Position numbers and translations under genes: made by a program
DNA from: Paraglomus occultum
Lineage: Eukaryota > Glomeromycota > Glomeromycetes > Paraglomerales > Paraglomeraceae
Length of the DNA: 38,728 nt
Direction of reading: 5' to 3'
Assembly: GCA_910592205.1 (NCBI GenBank)
Contig: CAJVPJ010000160.1
Location: 1 to 38,728 of the forward strand
Notes under the pieces: generated by a model
Seen by the model: the letters and a program-made list of their open reading frames with translations, nothing else
Databases searched by the model: none
What the model was told of the DNA's origin: nothing
Part shown: positions 8,842 to 18,411 of the stretch, one piece after another
Layout: each line of letters begins with the position of its first letter
Position numbering within the stretch: position 1 is the first letter of the stretch

Positions 8842-9450
8842 ATGAAAATTCTATTGTTAACACTTATTCTCACAACTTTATGTAATTTGACTTTCGCTAC
8901 ACTACCCTTAAAACGGGACGACGAATTATTTCGTGCTTTGCAGAGCGGAACAATAGTATCATCCAATTCTTCTTTGGTAGAAAGGGCTACTTGCGGTCTT
9001 GGATATTACCCATGCCCAAATAGTATCTATTGTTGTGATCAACCATGCGGCGCGGTTTGTAGTACTTCCACTTGTTGTGGGACCGGTTACCACTGTTGTC
9101 CGGGCGGTTGTTGTCCGATAGGCGAGGATTGCAGTAGTTACTACGGTTATTGTAAGAAAGGGACATCCACTGCGTTGACATCCTCGACGTTTACAACCTC
9201 GACGTATACATCACCAACCTCATTAGCAACACCAACATCATCATCAATCGTATCAACAACGACCCCAATACCAGATTCAGTATCAACAAAGTCATCATCA
9301 ACACCAAATTCAGGACCAACAACAACAATACTTATTACCTCCGACTCAACCACCTTATCGTTGTCATATCTGCCTGTAACCTTATCCATAATTCTAAGTT
9401 TTTCGCTTTTGGTTGTTGAATTGACAAAAAAAAACTCAATATTTATTTAA
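8842..9450 (+). CDS. Secreted 14-cysteine protein, copy 2, altered C-terminus
   Basis: An intronless gene of 202 codons, paralogous to the genes at 3552 and 11786 and closest to the latter. It has a signal peptide (MKILLLTLILTTLCNLTFA), a Kex2-type LPLKR site, then DDELFRALQSGT and a 14-cysteine domain containing GYYPCPNSIYCC, CGAVCS, GYHCCPGGCCPIG and a final YGYCKK. A long Ser/Thr/Pro linker follows. The C-terminal hydrophobic segment starts like the GPI signal of the others (SLSYLPVTLSIILSF). Relative to copy 1 there is one extra T in the AGTTTTTCGC run near 9400, which shifts the frame, skips the shared stop and adds a charged tail (VELTKKNSIFI). This may weaken the GPI signal or turn the helix into a membrane anchor. 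Function unknown. Confidence 0.85.
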   Translation: MKILLLTLILTTLCNLTFATLPLKRDDELFRALQSGTIVSSNSSLVERATCGLGYYPCPNSIYCCDQPCGAVCSTSTCCGTGYHCCPGGCCPIGEDCSSYYGYCKKGTSTALTSSTFTTSTYTSPTSLATPTSSSIVSTTTPIPDSVSTKSSSTPNSGPTTTILITSDSTTLSLSYLPVTLSIILSFSLLVVELTKKNSIFI

Positions 9451-10563
9451 ACTTTACTAAACAAGATAAATTGTAGCATTGTAGTAGCTTGAAATTTATT
9501 AAGAGCTTTTGATAAATTGCGTAATGTTTTTAATACAAGGCTTACGCCTCCAATTTAGGAGTAGTCTATCATAAAATATTAGGTTTGAGATACAAAAGTT
9601 AAAAAATTGAGAGCGAATTGCCTTATTGAAAATCGTATAGCCTTTACGTCGTAAAATTTTTGCGGAAATTGCATGCATTACCGTTACAATACTGCAAGCG
9701 GATGCGAAAGACTTTCCATCCTAAGAAATCTGTGCCTATCTGCAGTCTAATTAAACAGTTGTGTTGTTTTTTATACGGTTTCCGTCTTTTATCTCACACA
9801 TTAAATGACGGAAAACTTTTTTACAAAATAAGAATTGTTTCATATTATCCATATATTCTCTTGTTGAACGAAATAACAATGATAACTCTTGGTCTCAACG
9901 TACACAAAATGACGTTTTCGTGAAATGTGTCTTCCAACAGTACAATAATAAACTCTTGGAAGTACTAATAATATGCTGGCGCTTCTCTTGGCATTGCGAA
10001 AATTTTTTAACATGACTGCGCTCGATTTCATGCACTTTATGCTTACTGGGTCAGTAAAAGGATTGCTAAAGATAAACAATTAAATTAACCTTTCGAATTA
10101 TCTTTTTCAAAAACATTTCTTTTTTTTCATTTCCGTAACCGATCAAATGCAATAGTTGCAACTTTATTTCTCACACTAATTTAATTCCCGTAGTCAGTGA
10201 TAAATTCGCAAGTATACACATATACAACGCGACAGAAACTTACAATTATTTCCACATATTATTACCTTAGATTTTTTGTTATAGTGTAAGCAGATAGTAA
10301 TATCTGAATTTTATATTATACACTAGAAGTTTATACAGTATCAATCGCATGTGAGAACCCGCCGGGATTCATTCTTCCTTCACATATAAAATAGTCCATT
10401 CTGAAATAAATATTGCAAACCATGAGACTGTAATTACCACTTCAAATTTTTAATGTGGTCAAATGCATAAAGACATGCAGTTTTACTTGGAATTACATAT
10501 GATATACACTGCAGATGTAACTGCTGTGAAATACTTGATAGTACCACGGTAATGAAGTACTGT

Positions 10564-10633
10564 ACCGGCAACAGCGCATTTGGCTTTGCCGGAAAAGTGG
10601 CAGTGCCACACGGTCGCACAACCCCTTGATATC
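10564..10633. repeat. 70-bp copy-specific insertion with small hairpins
   Basis: Unit A reads GAAGTACTGTAC then AATC; unit B carries about 70 extra bases at this point. The insert is GC-richer than its surroundings and contains CCGGCAA..TTGCCGG and GTGGCA..TGCCAC inverted repeats. It may be a small non-autonomous element, but no clear terminal repeat or target duplication was found. Confidence 0.5.
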
Positions 10634-10675
10634 ATAATCAGGGTATTGAAAGTTGATGATGAATTTGGGGCATGT

Positions 10676-10770
10676 CTAAAGCGGAGCAGATCCCTCGCAA
10701 TTCCATTGGTCAAATTTGTATGGCAGCCAATAAAACTGCAAATACAGGATCACGTTCTGCTCCGCTTTAG
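10676..10770. mobile_element. 95-bp MITE with perfect 15-bp TIRs
   Basis: CTAAAGCGGAGCAGA at 10676-10690 is exactly complementary to TCTGCTCCGCTTTAG at 10756-10770. The segment is absent from the equivalent place in unit A (about 7900-7915), which shows it inserted after the units were duplicated. The internal 65 bp has no coding potential. A clear target-site duplication is not visible, so the superfamily is left open. Confidence 0.85.
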
Positions 10771-11617
10771 CCTTTCCCAACTTTCTCAATTACTTTCTCA
10801 CAAAGATTCCGTAACTGTAGTAAGAATAAAGAATAAACTTTTGTATTTGCCTGTTCTAATGGAGAGTCAAGAACTATTTGCCCGAAACATACGACTTGTG
10901 GTTTCTTTCTGTATGCACAACTTGTCGAATGACTTGATAATCAATATACGGCTTGCGAATCAATGTTAGAATTAATCAATACTGTCTGTACGCTTTATTG
11001 AATGTTACACCTACGTTCAAGCAGTTGAAGATGATTTAGCTGAATTTATATTGTTCAGAATCTTTCTTCGCCAAGGAGACAATGGAGTTTTGTGATTTTC
11101 CTTACGACAGCGATACATACATTGTTCTTTAAAATAGTAACTTTTATTGTTACGTATGTGAGGGAATTAGATGGAGTTTACGTTTTTACATGAGACATTG
11201 TAATAGTTAATTTTAACTGTTATAAATAGACACGTTGTCTTACATACTGGATTTCCTAATCCGGATGTCGGGTTGTGATCGAAACGTAGCACGGTGGAAA
11301 ATTTTCTTTTCTAGAAAAGTACAAGTCTGTGAAAAAGGAAATATCTCGCTGTATGATTATACTGTATAACTCATTGCAAGAATCTTTTACTCACAACGAG
11401 GTGTTCGTTGAAGTCTCTTTTGATCCGTTTTGTCTACCTACAATTCATGCAAGAGAGAATCTATTGAAAGAGATGAGGTGGAGATCTTTGAATAGAATAT
11501 AACAAAGTTATGCCTGCCTGCAAGAATAACTATGAATATATCGTACTCCCCTCCCCCCCCTCTTTGAAACAAGGGGATGCTTTTCTATTTTTATTCTGTT
11601 GAAAATAATTGGGCGAG

Positions 11618-11704
11618 AATAATTTTGTCCCTCAATTGAGAAAACTAAAAAAAAAATATAAAATACTGCGGCTTATCATAAAATTTAAATAGAGATAATC
11701 GAAC
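11618..11704 (+). promoter_or_regulatory. Conserved upstream block of cysteine-rich gene 3
   Basis: It repeats the CCCTCAATTGAG, TACTGCGGCTTATCATAAAA, TTTAAATA (11684-11691) and ATAATCGAAC series found before the other two genes. The TATA-like word is about 95 bp before the ATG at 11786. An A-rich run is expanded here relative to copy 2. Confidence 0.45.
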
Positions 11705-11785
11705 ATTGATCAAATTTAAAGCTGGTTTGCTTTTTTTACCGAAACACGCTAATTTATTTTCACAAACGTATTGTACATAATCATA

Positions 11786-12310
11786 ATGAAATTTTTATTG
11801 TTAACACTTATTCTCACAACTTTATGTAATTTCACTTTCGCTACACTACCCTTAAAACGGGACGACGAATTATTTCGTGCTTTGCAGAGCGGAACATTAA
11901 TATCATCCAATTCTTCTTTGGTAGAAAGGGCGTCTACTTGCGATCCCGGATACTACCCATGTCCAAACAGTATTTATTGTTGTGAGACAAAATGCGGCGC
12001 AGTTTGTAGTGGTTTCACTTGTTGTGAGACCGGTTACCACTGTTGTCCGGGCGGTTGTTGTCCGATAGGCCATGATTGCGCTAGTTACGGTTACTGTAAA
12101 AAACAAGGATCGTCCTCGACGTCAGCATTACCAACATCAACAAAAAAACCAACAGGAATAACATCAATAGCAACATCAACACCAGATTCTGCACCAACAG
12201 AAACTTCTGCACCAACACCAATAATTATTAATAATGACTCAACTACATTATTGTTGTCATATCTGCCTGCAACCTTATCCATGATCCTAAGTTTGTGCTT
12301 TTGGTTTTGA
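11786..12310 (+). CDS. Secreted 14-cysteine GPI-type surface protein, copy 3
   Basis: An intronless gene of 174 codons. It has a signal peptide (MKFLLLTLILTTLCNFTFA), an LPLKR Kex2-type site, DDELFRALQSGT, then 14 cysteines in the same order as the paralogues (GYYPCPNSIYCC, CGAVCS, TCCETGYHCC, PGGCCPIG, YGYCKK). The Ser/Thr/Pro linker is shorter than in copy 2. The tail, LSYLPATLSMILSLCFWF, is a good GPI-attachment signal with small residues (NNDSTT) before it. The start is the ATG after TCATA; the TTG 15 bases upstream is ignored because the other copies use this ATG. Nearly identical pre-domain residues but variable Cys-domain loops suggest the loops change faster. Function unknown; cell-surface location is inferred. 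Confidence 0.85.
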   Translation: MKFLLLTLILTTLCNFTFATLPLKRDDELFRALQSGTLISSNSSLVERASTCDPGYYPCPNSIYCCETKCGAVCSGFTCCETGYHCCPGGCCPIGHDCASYGYCKKQGSSSTSALPTSTKKPTGITSIATSTPDSAPTETSAPTPIIINNDSTTLLLSYLPATLSMILSLCFWF

Positions 12311-13400
12311 ATTGACGAAAGATAATTCAATGGCTTGTGCAGAATTTAACTGAACAAGGTAAAGTGTGGGCATTGTGGTGGCTTTAAGGTTTTATATAAA
12401 CTTTTGATAAAATTACGTAATATTTTTGACACATTGTTTACGCCCAATTTAGGAATAAAAACATTAATTTCGAAATACAAATGTGGGTGTGAATGCTGGG
12501 CGATGAATCGTCTTTATAGGAATCGCATTACAAACTTACGTATAAATTTACGTTCTGCTGTCATTTCATAGTTGTGGCTTTCTTTTTTCTTATTTAATTT
12601 CTACCTTGTTTTAATATCTAACTTGATCGGGTGTTAAATTCGTTATCATTTTCACAAAGTAATTTTGGCAGCAATTTTCTATTACCCTTTTCGCTAATTT
12701 GGAAATCATGTTATGAATGACAATCTGTGTATATCCGCAGTCTATTAAGAGATTGTATTAGTTTCTTTATTAAATTACGACACTGTCTCGATTATTAATA
12801 TATTTCTTATTGAACGAAATAATTCTGGTCTCTGCATACACAAATGACAATTTCGTGAAATCTTCACCCCAATCGTGTTATCGTTTTCGAGACCTGCAAT
12901 AAAATCACGGTGGCCAGTCCATTTTTATTTTTAGTTCTTGCTTATACAATAGTAAACTCTTGGAAGTTCTGATAATATGTTGACGCCCTCTTGGCATCAA
13001 GGAGAATTTGACCACGCTCGATTTTCATGTACTTCATGCCCTTACCGTCTACGTTTATTATTTAATAAAATAAATTACTAGAAAAATTTTTTCGAACCAT
13101 GTTTATCATTACTTTTTATCCCCGCGCAATTTATCAAATTCCCAATAAACAGTAATTGCAAATTTGAAACCTAATCATTGACTAAGTCGCGGGCCTACAA
13201 GATGTATACAATATTTCGTATACTGGAAGAAAGTATCAATCTTCTGTATATTTTCAGGTCGTTCTGCCGGCGATAATCCGTTTGTCGAATATCAAACAAT
13301 ATACATTGGTTGTCGTAATATCCGAAACATAATTTTTCATACTATTCGCTAACCTAAGAAAAAAACTATTATCTAGACTCTTCTATTTCTGATAAATTAT
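12311..13400. other. Spacer with truncated third repeat unit
   Basis: Up to about 12785 this is the 3' part of unit B. From about 12785 to 13060 a truncated unit C can be followed (TATTTCTTATTGAACGAAAT, CTCTTGGAAGTTCTGATAAT, CTCGATTTTCATGTACTTCA), after which homology stops. It shows that a further copy once existed to the right. From 13060 to 13400 I see only AT-rich DNA and no gene. Confidence 0.65.
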
Positions 13401-14400
13401 TGCTCAAAATCACTTGTTGGAAGCCTTTTTTTTTCATCAACTGCAAATCTACTCTTTTCTCCACTTTCCCTTAAGTATTGACCACAATTTTCGATGGGGT
13501 TTATATCCGGTAAGCAGGCCAATCAAGAATGCAAATATTATGGCGCTCACACAGGTCAGTTATGCCCTCGCCTTGTGGACAGGGGAGTTATCCTGTTAAA
13601 ATAAAACTGACAATTTGCTCTAGAAATGTAAGAAAAAAAGTGAGTTCAATATCTTCTGCATTAAAGTTTTCAGTGAACAAAACAAGTGCGATTGGTCCTT
13701 GTGCAGTAAATGCACCCCCAAGCATAAACTTTAAAAGGGTGCTTCACCATGCTTCGGTGTGGTTGTGACTCCCCACAATGATATCTTACTAACTGAGTGT
13801 TTCGAATATCTGAAAGGTTGTTTATCAGAGAAAATAGTGTTGGACCAATTGTTACGGACATTTTCAGAATTATGAAATGTTGAAGTCAGCAACAACCAGC
13901 GAAACATTTCTGAAATTTAAAAAAAAAAACTAAAAATAGAAGCAGAGAGTTTTGAGCTCATTCAAGAAGAGCTGCAATGTAATGAAGCTGTAGAAGAAGA
14001 ACTCAAAGTGGACGACAAACTTCAAACTTAAAAGTTTTTTTTTAATGTACGCTGAACAGTGCGAACGGAAACCTTCAGATTAGAGTCTTTTATTTCAGTC
14101 TCTCAGTCATTTCGGTTGCAGTAGCAGTTTTTTGTTGTTCTGCACTTTCCAAGGTAACGGCGCTGTTTAACAGTAAGAATTGGAGGTCTTTCAGGTATGG
14201 GAGGTGGCGTAACACCTGATCTTTCTTTAAGTCGATTGACTAAACCATACGCTGTAAATTTCGGAAAATCTTTAAACGTATGATTTCAGCAAGTTTCTGA
14301 ATATTATTTGCCAAGCTGGCTTACGTGATTAAACTTTGAACCGGTTGACATTGTTTTCGTTTTTTCACTAACAGACGCGAAAACAGAGTGCAAACAAGTT
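13400..14400 (-). pseudogene. Tc1/mariner-like transposase, dead remnant
   Basis: Fragments of a Tc1-type transposase are readable in order on the minus strand in changing frames. A helix-turn-helix-like part (YGLVNRLKERSGV, RPPILTVKQRRYLGK) lies at about 14350-14150. NWSNTIFSDKQPF and KHPFKVYAWGC, around the first catalytic Asp, lie at about 13860-13700. QDNSPVHKARA (second Asp) is at about 13600 and PDINPIENCG (third acidic position, NPIE) at about 13500. At least three frameshifts and several stops separate them, so it cannot be active. Terminal repeats were not found with certainty; ACCGGATCAAAATTCCGG near 14480 may belong to one end. Confidence 0.75.
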
Positions 14401-15172
14401 AGCGGTAACGTGTTTGGTTATGATGCACGATACTTTATTATATTAGTTTAAAATTGGTTATGCTACGTGACTTTTTCTGCACCGGATCAAAATTCCGGAT
14501 ATTTATGACGACTACTGACTGGACAAATATGATATTCTAAAGTCGAAGAGCATTAACTTCATATTCGGGTGTGCTAAAGCTTTCTGTAACAATCATGCTT
14601 GTCCTGGTTGGTATATCATTCACCATTGCGACATTACTTGGCCATATACCACTTTTTGTCATGGCGTTTGCCGGTACCTGATGAGCAAAAGTTAATATTC
14701 CAAAAAGTTGACCACAAAGCCACACAAAGCAGACCGAATTTCTATAATATAAATAATAATCTGTTTAGAACACATTTCAAAGTTATGGTTCTAATTATAA
14801 ACTGCCACACAAGCATAACGTAATGTAACAAAAAATTATTGAATCATAAGATATACTGGATTATACTGTAATTAATATGCAACGTTTATATTTATTGTAA
14901 ACGTCGATTGGTACCGATAAACAAAAAAGTTCTCTTTCTGCTGCTCAAAAGCGTGAACTTGCGAAACGAAGAAATCTGATGCAATAATATACAAGAAGTT
15001 AAAGATATTGAGAGAACTACGCAGACTGGTTTGATAGCCATTCAGCAAAATTTTCAATAAATTAGTCTTTACCACTTGAATAAAATAGTAGTTGGAAGTA
15101 ATAAAGAATAATTTCACATGACACAGACTGTAGTAAATGCTAGACAGTCCAACTGTATTTCATTGTAGCCAG
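14401..15172. other. AT-rich spacer without recognised gene
   Basis: Nothing convincing was found. A plus-strand phrase around 14925-14985 (KQKSSLSAAQKRELAKRRN) is faintly like the N-terminus of CENP-B/Tigger transposases, but it stops immediately. The minus-strand frames at 14537-14725 and 14872-15117 are short and unlike any family I know. Confidence 0.4.
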
Positions 15173-16631
15173 CAATGTTGTATGTCGGTTTGGAATTTAT
15201 GTCCATTCGGAATGGACATATATGTATGTCAGATTGGAATCATAAAGACAATCAGGTAACGCCATTATAAAATTATTTTATTGACGATATTAGCCCTACC
15301 GCATATAAACACGTCATAATACACAAAACGATGTATCTAATTAACATTACTGCATTGAATGACAGCAGCTTTGCGACAAGCATATCAAGCCGTTGAACGA
15401 CTAGTCTTATACATTTAATCTTGGTTAAATTGACCAAGCTTTGAGCCGAAGCGGCTTTATTATTTTGACAAAATGCTGTTACAGAATACGTTAAGTTAGT
15501 AATTGTCTATTTACTTGTAGCAAATACAATTGTGAGTAAACATTATTTGATCTGACATATCATTATGAAGAATGTTTTGAGTTACAAAATACGTTAGCGA
15601 ATAGTGTGCGGGAATGCAAATAAGTAAACATACATCATTGTGAATATGCTTGAGTTACTAAAAACGTTAGTGAGAAGAACTGAAGAGCGAGAGAATAAAT
15701 ATGGGCTCGACACATCATTGTGAAAATATGCTTTGAGTTACAGAAGATGTGAGTAGAGAATGCTTTGACTTACTGAATACGTTAGTAAAAATTTTCCATT
15801 CGGTGGATGGTATCAAGACTTAACTACCTAGGTTTAAGCTTAAGATGGTGCGACACACATAACTACCAGCAATGTACTGTTCGCTATCGCCATTATTATT
15901 TATGCTTGATGAGTTGAGTTATCATGCAATTTGAGTGGTTTCTGTCTGTATGTGCACAATTTGTCGAATGATTTGATGATCAATGTACCTTACGAATCAA
16001 TGTTTTAGAATTGTCAATACTGCACGTACGCTTTATCGAACTTTCAATTACACCACCGCTCTGTGAGTAGTTGAAGATAATTAGCAAAATTCACACTATT
16101 TTTCCTAATCTTTGGCATTGGCGTAATGTGAGATAAACATTATTTTAATCACATGTGTTATACGATTCTTCTTGTGGCAGTGATACATGCATGTCTACGT
16201 TTTGAACTTTCACTTTTTTACGTATGTAAACGCGGGTTTGGGAATTTGACAGAGTTTACATTGTGATATAATCACATATGAAGCATATTTAACTGTCATA
16301 ATCGACAGTGCGGTAATTTGTTACGTGTAATACTATTTATTGTATCATGAGATAAGATTCAAGTGTATATAAAGACGTATAATACAAGCGCTTATGTAGA
16401 TTATCTATCCCTTATGCTAAAACTAAAATAGCGTATATTTATAACAAACTCAGTTGTTTGTACGCAAGTAGGGTTGGTATCGTAATGCCAATAAATAATT
16501 TTATAAAGTTGTTACCTGGTTGTCTTTACTATTCCAATCTGACATACATGTCCATTTGGAATGAACACAAATTCCCATCTGACATATGTCCATCCGGAAT
16601 GGACATAAATTCCAAACCAACGTACAACAAT
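15173..16631. mobile_element. Non-autonomous element with long imperfect TIRs
   Basis: The left end, 15173-15310, is an inverted match of the right end, 16456-16631. Shared landmarks are TTGTA(T/C)GT(C/T)GGTTTGGAATTTATGTCC, ATGTATGTCAGATTGGAAT, TAAAGACAA(T/C)CAGGTAAC and TTATAAAATTATTT. The right arm carries an internal duplication (two GACATA(CA)TGTCCAT stretches), so the arms differ in length. The interior has no transposase. It includes GAGTTAC..ACGTTAG(T/C)GA repeats (15580-15790) and a segment of about 390 bp (15945-16330) homologous to the spacer of the cysteine-rich array. No clear target duplication is seen. It is a class II type element by structure; the superfamily is undetermined. 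Confidence 0.65.
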
Positions 16632-16654
16632 CCTCAGAAAATTATTTGACCAAT

Positions 16655-17030
16655 CATATGAAAATATCTGCAGCCAATAGAAATGGGATATGTGTGCTCT
16701 CACATGAGTACCCGTCGGGTTACATATGAAATTGCCGTTTGTAGATTAATATTAATATTAATATTAAGGTAATGCTGAATTCCGAAATGGGATGTTGTGA
16801 GTCATAACGATAATATGTCATTGCCACTTTGAAATTCTTAATGCGGTAAATGCATTCTACTTTCGCTTTATCCATGGCTTCTCGGCTGGAACGATAGTTG
16901 TATCTGCTGCTGCTGCTGCTGCTTGCTGCTCTAATGAATTTGAAAATACTTTATTGAAGTACAGTCATAGGTCGGCAGTATTGGTGTTTGAAGATTCTGT
17001 AGCTATAGAAAAAAGATATGAATAGTAAAT
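16655..17030 (+). repeat. Decayed fragment of the cysteine-rich array unit
   Basis: This stretch aligns in order with 7605-7975 of unit A: ATGAAAATAT(C/T)TGCAGCCAAT, CATATGAAAT, TGCCACTTTGAAATTCTTAA and AAGATTC(C/T)GTAGCT. It is interrupted by an AT microsatellite (about 16740-16765) and a CTG/TGC trinucleotide run (about 16903-16922). Identity is lower than between units A and B, so this is an older copy. No gene is retained. Confidence 0.55.
16903..16922. repeat. CTG trinucleotide microsatellite
   Basis: Six to seven consecutive CTG units in otherwise AT-rich non-coding DNA. It is a simple sequence repeat with no coding frame around it. Confidence 0.85.
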
Positions 17031-18411
17031 ATTAAGTAAATCAGGGCCATGGAAATAAATGTTAATATGAACATCATATCAAGGCATTAATTAATAGATG
17101 AAATTAATCTATGTTAACGCGCTCTCTAAACCACCCGCCAAACGCCAAAACCACAAAATTATAATAAACTGCATTTCACTATATCTGCTCTTGTGCACAT
17201 TACTCTACAATGCTCGAGTCATAAAGTTATACCTATCTGAGGGGTTGAACATGAAGCCTCCTATTCTCTACACGCGCCAAACAGAAAAAAAGTTGTACAT
17301 ATACACAAGATCAATTGGTGTGTAGTAAAAACTTGTATCGCAACAGGTTTTCTTATTCGGGGGCCACAAAAAGTTATTGGCATGTTTCCCCTTTCCCCTA
17401 TTCTAATAAGGAAATTACTACTTAGGCAATAGTATAACATTCTAATAATTTCTTTTTGTACGTCGTTAACAATTAAAGGTAATTCGTTCAAAGCAGTCAT
17501 TTATGGACATAAATCTTGCATTATTGTTGACGCAACACGATAATGCGCTTGCATCATTTATATTCCTCCGGGTAGGTACGCTGAACGCGCGCGTCACAGG
17601 CCAGGCATGTGACTGTTATCACAAAAAAATTGATTTGTGGGTTTTTCCGCCGGCTCTAAGCTTGTTGCTTTAGTAACGTGAAATTTCAATCATGAATTAT
17701 TATTAGAAGCTTGACTATATAATTATTTGAAACGTTGAGACGACGATTCAGCAAGAAATTGAGATACTCTCTGCTCGCTAAGCAATAGTGACAGAAATGA
17801 ATTGCATAGCAGATGTCGCCTAAGTAGTAACTGTCTGGTTATTATTGTTCGGCAAGTTGTAACTGATCGTTGGGCACACGTCAACTGTAAAGTAAGTTGG
17901 TTGATTACATAAAAGAATTATACAAATTCCGTTTTCTTGGAGACACGTAATAAAATAATACCAATGTATGGTATTTATACGATGTTAGTCTGTGGATAAT
18001 CCCTCCTTTCGTTATCTTTACCAAATTCTTAGCATTTTTTTCAGAAACTTGGATGTTTTTAATTGGCTTAGCAACGATTTTACCTCTTATGAACTTGTTT
18101 GCTATCAGGCCGAGTTACTTGGGTTTAGTCCTTAGAAGAAAGGGGTTTTGGTCAAAAATCGACCCTATATTAACGGAACGGGCTTTAAAAGTAAATTCTA
18201 TTCAGAACACTTGACGGTAGTAGCTTATAGTTAAAATCTAGAAGTCTCCATCCAATAACGCAGCTAATCCAATCCTAGCGTTCATGGATCGTAATAATGT
18301 CCCAAGAGAATGATATAAAAAAACATGTTAAGGAATGTTGATTCATTTATTAACGTTTCTACATAGTAAGAGAATTCCACGAGCCTGCTCACATGTTGCT
18401 GTAAATTATAC
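17031..18411. other. Intergenic DNA without recognised feature
   Basis: No gene or RNA was recognised in 1.4 kb. The short open frames at 17098-17325 (+) and 17261-17500 (-) lack family resemblance. A plus-strand phrase near 18060-18130 (NWLSNDFTSYELVCYQAELL) reads like decayed coding sequence but stops after about 24 residues. It marks the change from the repeat-rich region to the housekeeping island. Confidence 0.4.

Larger units (their letters stand above)
7013..9840 (+). repeat. Cysteine-rich array, unit A
   Basis: A unit of about 2.8 kb begins near TTATTATCAATATATTCTC and ends where the same phrase recurs at 9841. It aligns over nearly its whole length with unit B, including about 1.8 kb of DNA before the gene. 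Differences are mainly short indels: unit A has about 80 bp at 7570-7650 (GCAGCCAATAGAAATAAAT) that unit B lacks. The spacer before the gene, 7013-8841, has no credible gene of its own. Confidence 0.85.
9841..12785 (+). repeat. Cysteine-rich array, unit B
   Basis: Head-to-tail copy of unit A, about 2.9 kb long. It starts at CATATTATCCATATATTCTC and matches unit A through the gene and about 400 bp beyond. Two unit-specific insertions occur at about 10564-10633 and 10676-10770. The pre-gene spacer 9841-11785 contains no credible gene; the open frame at 10580-10969 is created by the insertions. Confidence 0.85.

Noticed and set aside
10580-10969. A 129-codon plus-strand gene in the array spacer
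   Set aside because: The frame is opened only by the two unit-specific insertions, including the MITE; the homologous place in unit A is closed.
3607-12330. Antisense open frames over the three cysteine-rich genes
   Set aside because: They mirror the S/T/P and Cys codons of the sense genes, have no signal peptide or family resemblance, and are not conserved in length among copies.
14925-15070. CENP-B/Tigger transposase N-terminus
   Set aside because: Only about 19 residues (KSSLSAAQKRELAKRRN) look similar before a stop; no helix-turn-helix continuation or DDE domain follows.
18055-18135. A coding exon (NWLSNDFTSYELVCYQAELL)
   Set aside because: The open stretch ends after about 24 residues, flanking splice signals are weak, and no further exon in a matching frame was found.
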